Assembly (NCBI GenBank): GCA_016713535.1
Contig: JADJOY010000017.1
Location: 148,668 to 212,667 of the forward strand
DNA length: 64,000 nucleotides
From: JADJOY01 sp016713535 [NCBI: Deltaproteobacteria bacterium]
GTDB lineage: Bacteria > JADJOY01
Direction of reading: 5' to 3'
Shown: positions 15,431 to 22,787 of the stretch, piece by piece
Layout of the letters: each line of letters starts with the position of its first letter
How positions within the stretch are numbered: position 1 is the first letter of the stretch
Translations under genes and position numbers: made by a program
The notes under the pieces: model-generated
The model's database searches: none
Told to the model about the DNA's origin: nothing
Seen by the model: only the letters and a program-made list of their open reading frames with translations

Positions 15431-16432
15431 GTGCAGCCCTCGTTCGCGCGCCGCCTGTCGTACTGGCTCAACCAGCCGCTGGTCCCGCCCACCAAGCTCA
15501 TCTTGTTGCTCACGCACCGCTGCCCGGTGCGCTGCGAGTTCTGCTCGACCCACCGCTGGGCCGAGGCGCGCCCGCGCGAGCTTGCCGTCGAGGACCTCGA
15601 ACGTCGCATCGTGGAGGGCGGCGCAGTGGGGATCCACGACGTGCTCTTTTCCGGCGGCGAGCCGCTGCTCCGGCGCGGCGACGTGCTCAGGCTGACGCGC
15701 TTCACGCGCGGGCTCGGGCTCATCCCCACGATCATCACCAGCGGCGCGATCGGCGGCGAGGACACGATCGGCGCGCTCGTCGACGCCGGGATGGCGAGCT
15801 TCATGGTGTCGATCGACGGCGATCGGCCCGAGACCCACGACCGCCTGCGCGGGCGCGCCGGGTCGTTCGACGAGGCGTCGACGTGGGTGCGGCGGGCGAT
15901 CGCCTGTCGGGAGCGTCTCGCCGCGCCCTCGCCGCCCTATACCGTGTACGTCCAGACGGTGGTGACGCGCGACAACGTCGGCGAGCTCGTGCCGCTCGCG
16001 CGCCGGCTGCGCGACGAGGGCGCGGACGCGATCCTGTTCCAGGGGCTCGCGCCGGACGCCTATCTCGACACCCACGGCTTCGACGCCGCCGCGCTCGCCC
16101 AGCTCGACGACGCCGTGGCCGCGCTCGCGGCGTTCGAGCCGCGCGGCTTCGTGATGAACCCGGACCGCTACCTTCGGGATCTGATCGCGTTCTACCGTGC
16201 GCGCGGCGAGCCCGAGCCGAAGCGCTGCCCGGCCGGGTTCGACACCCTGGTGCTCGCGCCGGACGGCTCGGTCAGCTCGTGCCGCGAGTCCCAGACCCGC
16301 GAGATTCTCGGCGCGGGCGGCGTGCCGCTCACCCTGCGCGAGGCGTGGCGTCACCCGCGCTTCCAGGCGGCGCGCCGCACCATGCGCGTGTGCGAGAAGC
16401 CGTGCACCATCAATTGCTGGTACACAGCGTGA
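15431..16432 (+). CDS. Radical SAM protein with C-terminal Cys cluster
   Basis: A 333-aa enzyme. The CxxxCxxC motif ('LTHRCPVRCEFCSTH') lies at about residues 27-41, 'VLFSGGEPLLRRGD' near residue 73 and 'VSIDGDRPETHDRLRG' near residue 124. The C-terminal half has 'KRCPAGFDTLVLAPDGSVSSC' and ends with CEKPCTINCW, parallel to the end of the protein at 14143 (CTRNCNLLNC), so the two are paralogues of one subfamily. GTG start. It lies 54 bases upstream of the first GT4 gene on the same strand, probably in one transcription unit with the glycosyltransferases. No substrate can be assigned. Confidence 0.83.
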   Translation: MQPSFARRLSYWLNQPLVPPTKLILLLTHRCPVRCEFCSTHRWAEARPRELAVEDLERRIVEGGAVGIHDVLFSGGEPLLRRGDVLRLTRFTRGLGLIPTIITSGAIGGEDTIGALVDAGMASFMVSIDGDRPETHDRLRGRAGSFDEASTWVRRAIACRERLAAPSPPYTVYVQTVVTRDNVGELVPLARRLRDEGADAILFQGLAPDAYLDTHGFDAAALAQLDDAVAALAAFEPRGFVMNPDRYLRDLIAFYRARGEPEPKRCPAGFDTLVLAPDGSVSSCRESQTREILGAGGVPLTLREAWRHPRFQAARRTMRVCEKPCTINCWYTA

Positions 16433-16485
16433 TCTCCCAGGCGTCGCGCCGCGCCGCGCGTTGACCGGCGCCACGGGCCTCTTCG

Positions 16486-17634
16486 ATGCGGATCGCGCTG
16501 GTCCACCAGAGCGGCGGCGAGCGGGGCGGGACGGAACGGTACCTCGACTCGCTCTGGGGTGCCCTCGCGTCGCGCGGTCACGAGGTCTCGCTCTGGGACC
16601 CGAGCACGCCGAGCGGCACGAGGCGCGATGCCCGGGCGTTCGCCGCCGAGGTCACCCGCGAAGCGCACGTGGTGCACCTTCACCACGTCGAGGATCCGGC
16701 GTTCGCGGCGGCGATCGCGGGATCCTCGGCCGGCGTGGTGTGGTCGATCCACGACCTGCGGCCGGTCTGCCCGGGCGCCAACCGCCTCGATCGTCACGAC
16801 CGCGCCTGCGCGCGTTTCGCCGCGCGTCGCTGCGCCGCGCAGGCCGTGCTCGGCCGCTGCGCGGGTCTGCCTCGGTGGCCGGTCGCGAGCGCGTTGCGCG
16901 TCGAGCGCTGGGCGCGCTGGGTCCGTTCGTTCCCGCGTCGCTGGCCGGTGGTGGTGGCCTCCGTGGCCATGCGCGACCGGATCGCGAGCCAGGGCTGGCC
17001 GGCCAGCGGCGTCGCGGTGGCGCCGTATCCGGTGGCGGTGCCGGAGCCGGGTGGGCGCCCGGCCTCGAGCGCGAGCGAGGTGCTCTTCGCCGCGCGGCTG
17101 GTCGAGCCGGACAAGGGCCTCGGCTTGCTGGTGGACGTGCTGGGTCGGCTGCCGCCGGCCACCCGCGCGGTCGTCGCGGGTGAAGGGCCGTCGCGAACCT
17201 GGCTGGAGCGCCGCCTCGAGGCGGCGGGTCTACGCGACCGAGTCGCCATGACGGGATGGCTCGAGCCAGAGGAGCTGTCGCGACGGATGGACGCGTCCGC
17301 GCTGCTGGTCATGACCTCGCACTGGCCCGAGCCGTCGGGGATCGTGGGCCTCGAGGCGCTCGCGCACGCGCGCCCGGTGGTGGCGACCGACGTGGGTGGG
17401 GTGGCGGAGTGGCTGCGCGACGGGGAGGTCGGGTACCGCGTGCCCGCTGGCGACGCGGTGGCAATCGCCGACCGCGTCCGCGCGCTGCTCGCGGATGGCC
17501 CTCGCCGTGACGCGCTGGGCGCCGCCGGCCGCGAGTGGATCCGGAGCCACCGCGCGCCCGCGGCTCACGCCGCTCGCCTCGAGGGGCTCTACGCGGCAGC
17601 GGCTCGTAGCGCCGGGAAGGGGGGCGAGACGTGA
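16486..17634 (+). CDS. GT4-family glycosyltransferase
   Basis: A 382-aa GT-B glycosyltransferase. The start 'MRIALVHQSGGERGGTERY' is the usual GT4 opening, with the Gly-rich loop. The Cys-rich acceptor-domain segment 'HDLRPVCPGANRLDRHDRAC' is typical of a GT4 subgroup. The donor domain has 'EVLFAARLVEPDKGLGLLV' near residue 200 and 'WPEPSGIVGLEALAHARPVVAT' (EX7E motif) near residues 280-300. It probably adds a sugar to a surface polysaccharide or lipid-linked glycan on the cytoplasmic side. It overlaps the next GT4 gene by 4 bases (GTGA). Sugar and linkage are not predictable. Confidence 0.87.
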   Translation: MRIALVHQSGGERGGTERYLDSLWGALASRGHEVSLWDPSTPSGTRRDARAFAAEVTREAHVVHLHHVEDPAFAAAIAGSSAGVVWSIHDLRPVCPGANRLDRHDRACARFAARRCAAQAVLGRCAGLPRWPVASALRVERWARWVRSFPRRWPVVVASVAMRDRIASQGWPASGVAVAPYPVAVPEPGGRPASSASEVLFAARLVEPDKGLGLLVDVLGRLPPATRAVVAGEGPSRTWLERRLEAAGLRDRVAMTGWLEPEELSRRMDASALLVMTSHWPEPSGIVGLEALAHARPVVATDVGGVAEWLRDGEVGYRVPAGDAVAIADRVRALLADGPRRDALGAAGREWIRSHRAPAAHAARLEGLYAAAARSAGKGGET

Positions 17635-18872
17635 GGATCGCCCTGGTCGGGGTGCTGCCGCCGCTGCGCTCCGGGATCGCCGATCACACCCTCGAGCTCG
17701 CACGCGCGCTCGCCGAGCGCAACGAGGTGACGCTCTACGTTGAGGATCCCATGGGGGTGGCCATCGAGCCGGCGTGCCCACCGATCCGCGCGGCGGCCGA
17801 CCTGCCGGGCCGCCGTCGTGAGCACGACGTGGTCCTGTACCAGGCCGGGAACCACGCGGCGCACGGCTTCGTGATCGACCTCGTCCGGCGCGTGCCGGGT
17901 GTCGTCGATCTCCACGACGCGACCTTGCACGACCTCACGCTGGCGCGGCTCGTCGGTGCTCGGGCAGCGTTGGCCCGCGAGCTGGCGAGAAACGAGGGCG
18001 CGCTCGCGGTGCTCCCGCGGCTCCTCGGCAGCGACGACGAGACTCGCTCCGCGGTCCGAGGCTGGGTGGGCCGCCCGCGGTATCGCCTCGCGCTTCACTC
18101 GCGGCGCCGCGAGCTCTTCCCGCTGCGCCGTGCGATCCTCGGAGCGGCGCGCGCGGTGATCGTGCACAGCCCGCATCTCGCGGCCCTGGTCCGGGCGAGC
18201 ACGCCTGGGGTCCCGGTGGTTCACGTCCCGCACGGCGTTCGCGTCGACCTCGCGCCGCTCGAGCGGACCGCTGCGCGGCGAGCCGTGGGGCTCACGGCGC
18301 GAGGTGTCGGGCCCACGACGCTGGTGTGCATGAGCTTCGGGCTGATCCAGCCGCACAAACGAATCGGCGTCGCGCTCGACGCCGTGCAAACGCTCCGCGC
18401 CCAGGGTCGCGACGTGCGCTACGTCCTCGTCGGCCCGCGCGGGCCCGACCTCGACGTCGAGCTCGCGATCCGTAGCCGTCGTCTCGAGAGTGCGGTCGAG
18501 GTGGTCGACGGCTTCCCGCCAGTCGAGGACGTGGCGCGGTGGATGCAAGCCGCGGATGTGGGGATCGCCTTGCGGGGGCCCAGCACGGGCGGGATCTCGG
18601 GGGCGTGGCTCAAGATGATGGCGCTCGGCTTGCCGACGATCGCGACCGCGGTGCCCGAGGGCTCGCACCTGCCTCCGGACGCGACCTGGTTCGTGCCGAC
18701 CGGCGGGCGTGAGCTGCCGGAGCTGGTGCGCGCCCTCGAGCAACTCGCGGACGACCCCGTCGAGCGCGCCGCGCTCGGTGAACGAGGACGCGTGGCGATC
18801 GAGCGCCACGGCTTTGCCTGGCCGGCCGCTGCGCGCGCGTATGAGGCGGCGCTCGGCGAGCTCACGACCTGA
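17631..18872 (+). CDS. GT4-family glycosyltransferase
   Basis: A 413-aa GT-B enzyme. The N domain starts 'MRIALVGVLPPLRSGIADHT', with the Gly-containing loop and the 'YQAGNHAAHGFV' and 'VDLHDATLHDL' segments seen in one GT4 subgroup. The donor domain contains 'FGLIQPHKRIGVALDAV' near residue 240 and 'STGGISGAWLKMMALGLPTIAT' near residue 320, a variant of the EX7E region in which the first Glu is not obvious. The GTG start overlaps the previous stop by 4 bases. It is followed after 30 bases by the first small membrane protein. Expected role: a later step in building the same glycan as its partner. Confidence 0.84.
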   Translation: MRIALVGVLPPLRSGIADHTLELARALAERNEVTLYVEDPMGVAIEPACPPIRAAADLPGRRREHDVVLYQAGNHAAHGFVIDLVRRVPGVVDLHDATLHDLTLARLVGARAALARELARNEGALAVLPRLLGSDDETRSAVRGWVGRPRYRLALHSRRRELFPLRRAILGAARAVIVHSPHLAALVRASTPGVPVVHVPHGVRVDLAPLERTAARRAVGLTARGVGPTTLVCMSFGLIQPHKRIGVALDAVQTLRAQGRDVRYVLVGPRGPDLDVELAIRSRRLESAVEVVDGFPPVEDVARWMQAADVGIALRGPSTGGISGAWLKMMALGLPTIATAVPEGSHLPPDATWFVPTGGRELPELVRALEQLADDPVERAALGERGRVAIERHGFAWPAAARAYEAALGELTT

Positions 18873-18902
18873 ACCGTCACCAGGAACGGCGAGGAGATCC
18901 CG

Positions 18903-19085
18903 ATGGAAACCAGCGAGGACATGCCGCGCCCGCAGCCAGCCACGAAGCGGCTCGGCCGTTTCCTGCGTAGCGACCCCCGGGTCTGGGTCGCAGTCGTGCT
19001 CGCGCTGCTGGTCGGCCTCGGGGTGTTCGCGGTGCTGACCGAGTCCGATCCCGAGATGCCGGTTCAGTACCGGGGGGCCTGGTGA
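18903..19085 (+). CDS. Small single-span membrane protein, DUF5989-like
   Basis: A 60-aa protein: a hydrophilic N terminus to about residue 18, then 'FLRSDPRVWVAVVLALLVG', a transmembrane helix to about residue 46, and a short 'LTESDPEMPVQYRG' tail. It parallels the next gene product ('FLKHEKKWWLGFIIAILVV', tail 'LTENNAVMPFIY'), which fits DUF5989, so it is a divergent paralogue. A strong site GAGGAG (18891-18896) lies 6 bases before the ATG. DUF5989 proteins accompany glycan or carbamoylation loci, but their function is unknown. It could be an accessory subunit for a glycan enzyme or export step (inference). Confidence 0.72.
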   Translation: METSEDMPRPQPATKRLGRFLRSDPRVWVAVVLALLVGLGVFAVLTESDPEMPVQYRGAW

Positions 19086-19123
19086 GCGGAGCACCCGTCA
19101 GCTTCCATGCGTCGTGACCGCTC

Positions 19124-19132
19124 TGCTAGAAT
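19124..19132 (+). promoter_or_regulatory. Extended -10 element TGCTAGAAT
   Basis: TGCTAGAAT matches the extended -10 form (TGN plus a TATAAT-like hexamer) 36 bases before the ATG of the DUF5989 gene. The identical 9-mer stands 20 bases before the NtrC-type gene (30953-30961), and CTAGAAT precedes the PATAN gene. No clear -35 is visible, as expected for extended -10 promoters. Confidence 0.5.
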
Positions 19133-19168
19133 CCGCTCGCCCTGTCGGGTCCGGAGAACGTGGTCACG

Positions 19169-19366
19169 ATGACGAACGAGACACCCGCCGTTGCCGAGGA
19201 CGCGCCCCTCAAGAAGCCTTCTCTGCTCGAGGAGTTCGTGTGGTTCCTCAAGCACGAGAAGAAGTGGTGGCTCGGCTTCATCATCGCCATCCTGGTCGTG
19301 CTCTCGGCGTTCATCTTCCTGACGGAAAACAACGCCGTGATGCCGTTCATCTACACGATCTTCTGA
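19169..19366 (+). CDS. DUF5989 family small membrane protein
   Basis: A 65-aa protein with one transmembrane helix (about residues 28-50). 'LLEEFVWFLKHEKKWWLGF' before the helix and 'FLTENNAVMPFIYTIF' after it match DUF5989, a family found beside SxtJ-like proteins and carbamoyltransferases in exopolysaccharide and natural-product loci. The partner genes are not seen here. Start: ATG 19169 has GGAG 12 bases upstream; a GTG at 19160 would have only 3 bases of spacing. It is the second of two related small membrane proteins set between glycosyltransferases. Function unknown. Confidence 0.8.
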   Translation: MTNETPAVAEDAPLKKPSLLEEFVWFLKHEKKWWLGFIIAILVVLSAFIFLTENNAVMPFIYTIF

Positions 19367-19565
19367 TCTCCCGCGGTGGCGGCGCGGCCCACACCGTAGG
19401 TGGGCGCGCCTCGGTTCGTGTGCATTCGTGGCGGGCGCCGGTTCCCACCCCCCCCTTCGCCGGTGCGAGGAAATCCGGTCCACGGACTCTCGGTGACCGG
19501 AGGTGAAGTGAGCCTGGGTAGGGGACTCGGATGACGAGTCCCGCCCTTCGCGAGCCGGAGCCAGC

Positions 19566-20713
19566 GTGCGGGTCGGAATCGACATCACCTCATTGCTCGT
19601 GACGAGTGGCGGCGTCGGCCGCTACTTGCGGAACGCGGTCGCCGGGCTGCTCAGGGCCGACGCGCCGGCGCGTTACCGCTTCTTCCCCGTCGACTTCGAT
19701 CGCGTAAAGGATGGCGAGAGCGCGCTCTGGGCGTCGCGCGCGCGGGGGCGCTGGCCCGGGCTCTTCTCCGCGCTCGGGATCTGGTCGGCCGCGGGCTGGA
19801 ACCTGATCGGACGGCCGTCCCAGGACTGGTTCACGGGACCGGTCGACGTGTTCCACACCTCCGACCTGGTACCGTTGCCGCGCCGCACCGGGCGCATCGT
19901 CTCGACGATCTACGATCTCGCGCCGGAGATCCTCCCCGAGGCGCACAACCCGCGGCTCAGGCTGTTGCACCAGCTTCGCAACCGCGACATCGCGCGGCGC
20001 TCGGACGTGGTGGTGGCGATCAGCGAGAGCACCAAACGCGACGTCGTGCGCTATCTCGGCGTCGACCCGGAGCGGGTGCAGGTGGTGTACGGCGGTGTGT
20101 CCGCGGCGTTCCATCCCCGACCCGAGGAAGAGGTCGAGGAAGCCCGCGTCCGCTACGGCCTCGACAAGGCCTACCTGATCTTCGTCGGCACCATCGAGCC
20201 GCGCAAGAACCTGGTGCGCCTGGTGCGCGCCTTCGCGCGCCTGCGCAAGCAGGGTGTGGATCCGGACCTCGCCTTGGTGCTCGTCGGCCGCCGCGGGTGG
20301 CGCTGGGAAGAGGTGGACCGCGAGATCGAGGCGCTCGGGCTCACCACGCACGTGCGTCAGCTCGGCTACGTTCCCGAGCACGACCTGCCGGCGCTACTGA
20401 CCGGGGCACAGGCGCTCGTGTACCCGTCGCTCTACGAGGATTCGGGTTCCCGCCGCTCGAGGCGATGGCGTGCGGCACGCCCGCCGTTGCGTCGGCGGTG
20501 TCGTCGATCCCCGAGGTCGTCGACGGCGCGGGTGTGCTCGTCGATCCCCATCGGGAGGATGCGATCGCCGACGGCATCGGGCTGGTGCTCTCCGATCGCG
20601 AGCTTCGCGAGCGCCTCGTCGACGCGGGGCGCAAGCGCGCCGGGCTCTTCCCGTGGGATCGCACCGGCCGCTCGCTCTACGAGGTCTATCGCTCGGTCGC
20701 GGAGCGCTCGTGA
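19566..20713 (+). CDS. GT4-family glycosyltransferase, frame-shifted
   Basis: About 382 codons. The first frame gives 'MRVGIDITSLLVTSGGVGRYL', 'VSTIYDLAPEILPEAHNP', 'AISESTKRDVVRYLGVDPERV' and 'FVGTIEPRKNLVRLVRAF', a textbook GT4 of the mannosyltransferase-like type, up to 'ALVYPSLYED' at about 20440. The remainder, 'GFPPLEAMACGTPAVAS' (EX7E motif) to the C terminus, is in the next frame and ends at 20713. One extra T in GATTCGGG would give the family consensus YEDFGFPPLEAMA, so a one-base deletion at about 20438-20443 is very likely. The restored stop overlaps the GTG of the following GT2 gene by 4 bases, which argues that the gene is really intact. Confidence 0.85.
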
Positions 20714-21534
20714 GCGCGCTGGACCGTCCCCGTCCGCGCACGCTGATCCTGATCCCGGCCTACGACGAAGCCGCGACCATCGGAGACGTGGTGTCGCGCG
20801 TCCGGCGCGTGGCACCCGGCGTCGCGGTGCTCGTGGTCGACGACGGATCGCGCGACCGCACTGCCGCGCTCGCGCGCAACGCCGGCGCCATGGTGGTGAG
20901 GCACCCCTTCAATCTCGGCCACGGCGCGGCGCTGCAGACCGGCTATCGCTTCGCGCGCGAGCGCGACTTCGGCTTCGTCATCCAGCTCGACGCGGACGGC
21001 CAACACGAGCCGCGCGACATCACCGTCATCGCGAAGGCGCTCACCGACGGCGGCTGCGACATCGTGCTGGGCTCGCGCTTCCTGGGCGGCGCCGCGTACC
21101 CGATCTCGCTGGTGCGGCGCACCACGATCCGTTTCTTCGCGGCGCTGGTGCGCGCCCTCACCGGATGGCGCATCACCGACCCGACCTCGGGGTTCCAGGG
21201 CCTGTCGCGGGCCGCGTTCGCGTTCCACTGCGCCGATCACTTCCCGGCTGACTTCCCGGACGCGGACGTGATCGTGATGGCGGAGCGCGCGGGGCTGCGG
21301 CTCCGCGAGGTGCCGGTGCGGATGTACGCGCCGCGCCCCGGTCGCAGCATGCATCCCGGCTGGATCAAGCTCTACTACGTGTTCAAGCAGCTCGTGTCCC
21401 TCGGCATGGTCGTGCTCGCCACGGGCATCCGGCGTCGCGGTGACGGCTCGGCGTGGACCGGCGTCGCTCCAACGGCCCGGTCGTGGGCGAGCGAGTCGAG
21501 TGGCGCGCGCGCCTCATCCTCGCGCCGCTCATGA
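20710..21534 (+). CDS. GT2-family glycosyltransferase (DPM1/DPG synthase-like)
   Basis: A 274-aa GT-A enzyme. 'LILIPAYDEAATIGDVV' at the N terminus, 'VLVVDDGSRDRT' near residue 40, 'QLDADGQHEP' (the DxD-type metal motif) near residue 95 and 'DPTSGFQGLSRAA' near residue 158 are the marks of dolichol-phosphate-sugar-synthase-like GT2 proteins, which charge polyprenyl phosphate with a sugar. The C-terminal 'GWIKLYYVFKQLVSLGMVV' is an amphipathic/hydrophobic anchor common in the pair GT2 plus DUF2304. The GTG overlaps the stop of the GT4 gene by 4 bases, and its own stop overlaps the next ATG by 4 bases. Confidence 0.88.
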   Translation: MSALDRPRPRTLILIPAYDEAATIGDVVSRVRRVAPGVAVLVVDDGSRDRTAALARNAGAMVVRHPFNLGHGAALQTGYRFARERDFGFVIQLDADGQHEPRDITVIAKALTDGGCDIVLGSRFLGGAAYPISLVRRTTIRFFAALVRALTGWRITDPTSGFQGLSRAAFAFHCADHFPADFPDADVIVMAERAGLRLREVPVRMYAPRPGRSMHPGWIKLYYVFKQLVSLGMVVLATGIRRRGDGSAWTGVAPTARSWASESSGARASSSRRS

Positions 21535-21875
21535 CCGAGACCCAGCAGCGCTTCGCTCTGGCCACGGCGCTCGGCTTGTTGCTGCTGATCGTCGAGCTGG
21601 TGCGCCGGCGCCGCCTGAGCCCCGCCTTCGCGTGGGGCTGGCTGGTGGTGGGCGTCGGGATCATGGGGCTGGTGATCTGGTACGACGGGCTGCTCTACCT
21701 GACGCGTCTCATCGGCGCCGTCGCCCCCACCTCTACGCTCTTCCTGTTCGGCATCCTTTTCCTCCTGCTGGCGTGCCTGCAGTTCTCGATGCGGATCACC
21801 TCGCTCGAGGAGCGCCTCAAGGTCCTCGCGCAGGAGATCGCGCTGCTGCGTGGGCGCCACGACGAGCCCGAGTGA
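21531..21875 (+). CDS. DUF2304 family membrane protein
   Basis: A 114-aa protein with three hydrophobic helices ('FALATALGLLLLIVELV', 'AWGWLVVGVGIMGLVIWY', 'TSTLFLFGILFLLLACLQF') and a C-terminal coiled-coil-like tail ('MRITSLEERLKVLAQEIALL'). This is the DUF2304 layout. The family regularly follows a DPM1-like GT2 in polysaccharide operons, as here, with a 4-base ATGA overlap. It probably anchors or assists the polyprenyl-phosphate glycosyltransferase, but no activity is known. The ATG at 21531 is chosen because of the overlap. Confidence 0.82.
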   Translation: MTETQQRFALATALGLLLLIVELVRRRRLSPAFAWGWLVVGVGIMGLVIWYDGLLYLTRLIGAVAPTSTLFLFGILFLLLACLQFSMRITSLEERLKVLAQEIALLRGRHDEPE

Positions 21876-21878
21876 CCC

Positions 21879-22787
21879 GTGTCGGCGCACCTCGACGCGT
21901 ACCTGGCGTTCCTGGCGGTGGAGAAGGGATTGGCGCCCAATTCGCTCGACGGCTACGCGCGGGATCTCGGCAAGTACGAGGAGCACCTCGAGCGTCACGG
22001 GCGCGACGCGCTCGGCGCGGAACGAACCGAGGTCGTCGCGTTCCTCAAGCTCCTCGTGGACGGGGGGCTCGCGCCGTCGAGCGTGTCGCGCGCGCTGTCG
22101 GCCGTGCGCGGCTTTCACCGCCACCTGGTGCGCGAGGGAATCCGCGCCACGAATCCCACCACCGAGATCGATCGCCCGCGCCGAGGCCTCAAGCTGCCGA
22201 GCGTGCTCAGCGTGGAGGAGATCGAGCGGCTCGTGACCTCGCCCGCGGGCGACTCGCCGAAGGACCTCCGCGACCGTGCCATGCTCGAGCTCCTCTACGC
22301 CTCGGGGTTGCGGGTGAGCGAGATCGTTGGGCTCGGAACGCTGGACGTGGACCTCGGGTCGGGGCTCGTCACCGTGCTGGGCAAGGGCTCGAAGCAGCGC
22401 GTCGTGCCGCTCGGTGAAGAGGCCCACGCCCGGGTGTCCAGCTACCTCGCACACGGCCGGCGGCTCCTCGACCGCACGCGCCGCAGCCCGATGCTCTTCC
22501 TCAACACCCGCGGAGGCAAGCTCACGCGCCAGGGTTTCTGGAAGATCCTGCGCGCGCGAGCGCGGCAAGCCGGACTGGCGCGGCGAGTGACGCCCCACAC
22601 CCTGCGCCACAGCTTCGCGACCCACCTCCTCGAGGGTGGCGCCGACATCCGCACGGTCCAGGTGCTGCTCGGCCACGCCGACGTGTCGACCACCCAGATC
22701 TACACGCACGTGAGCCGCGACTCGCTCCGGCGCGTGTACGAGCGTGCCCACCCGCGAGCGCGGCCGGCACGGCGAGCGCGCTCGTGA
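21879..22787 (+). CDS. xerD: Site-specific tyrosine recombinase XerD
   Basis: A 302-aa tyrosine recombinase of the XerC/XerD type that resolves chromosome dimers at dif during division. The N-terminal SAM-like core-binding domain ('AYLAFLAVEKGLAPNSLDGYARDL') is followed by the catalytic domain with Arg in 'YASGLRVSEI' near residue 146, Lys in 'GKGSKQRVVPL', His-Arg in 'HTLRHSFATHLLEGG' near residue 247 and His/Tyr in 'LLGHADVSTTQIYTHV'. All catalytic positions are present and the length is normal. GTG start. It ends in a 4-base overlap with the nucleotidyltransferase gene. XerD rather than XerC is favoured by overall similarity only. Confidence 0.9.
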   Translation: MSAHLDAYLAFLAVEKGLAPNSLDGYARDLGKYEEHLERHGRDALGAERTEVVAFLKLLVDGGLAPSSVSRALSAVRGFHRHLVREGIRATNPTTEIDRPRRGLKLPSVLSVEEIERLVTSPAGDSPKDLRDRAMLELLYASGLRVSEIVGLGTLDVDLGSGLVTVLGKGSKQRVVPLGEEAHARVSSYLAHGRRLLDRTRRSPMLFLNTRGGKLTRQGFWKILRARARQAGLARRVTPHTLRHSFATHLLEGGADIRTVQVLLGHADVSTTQIYTHVSRDSLRRVYERAHPRARPARRARS

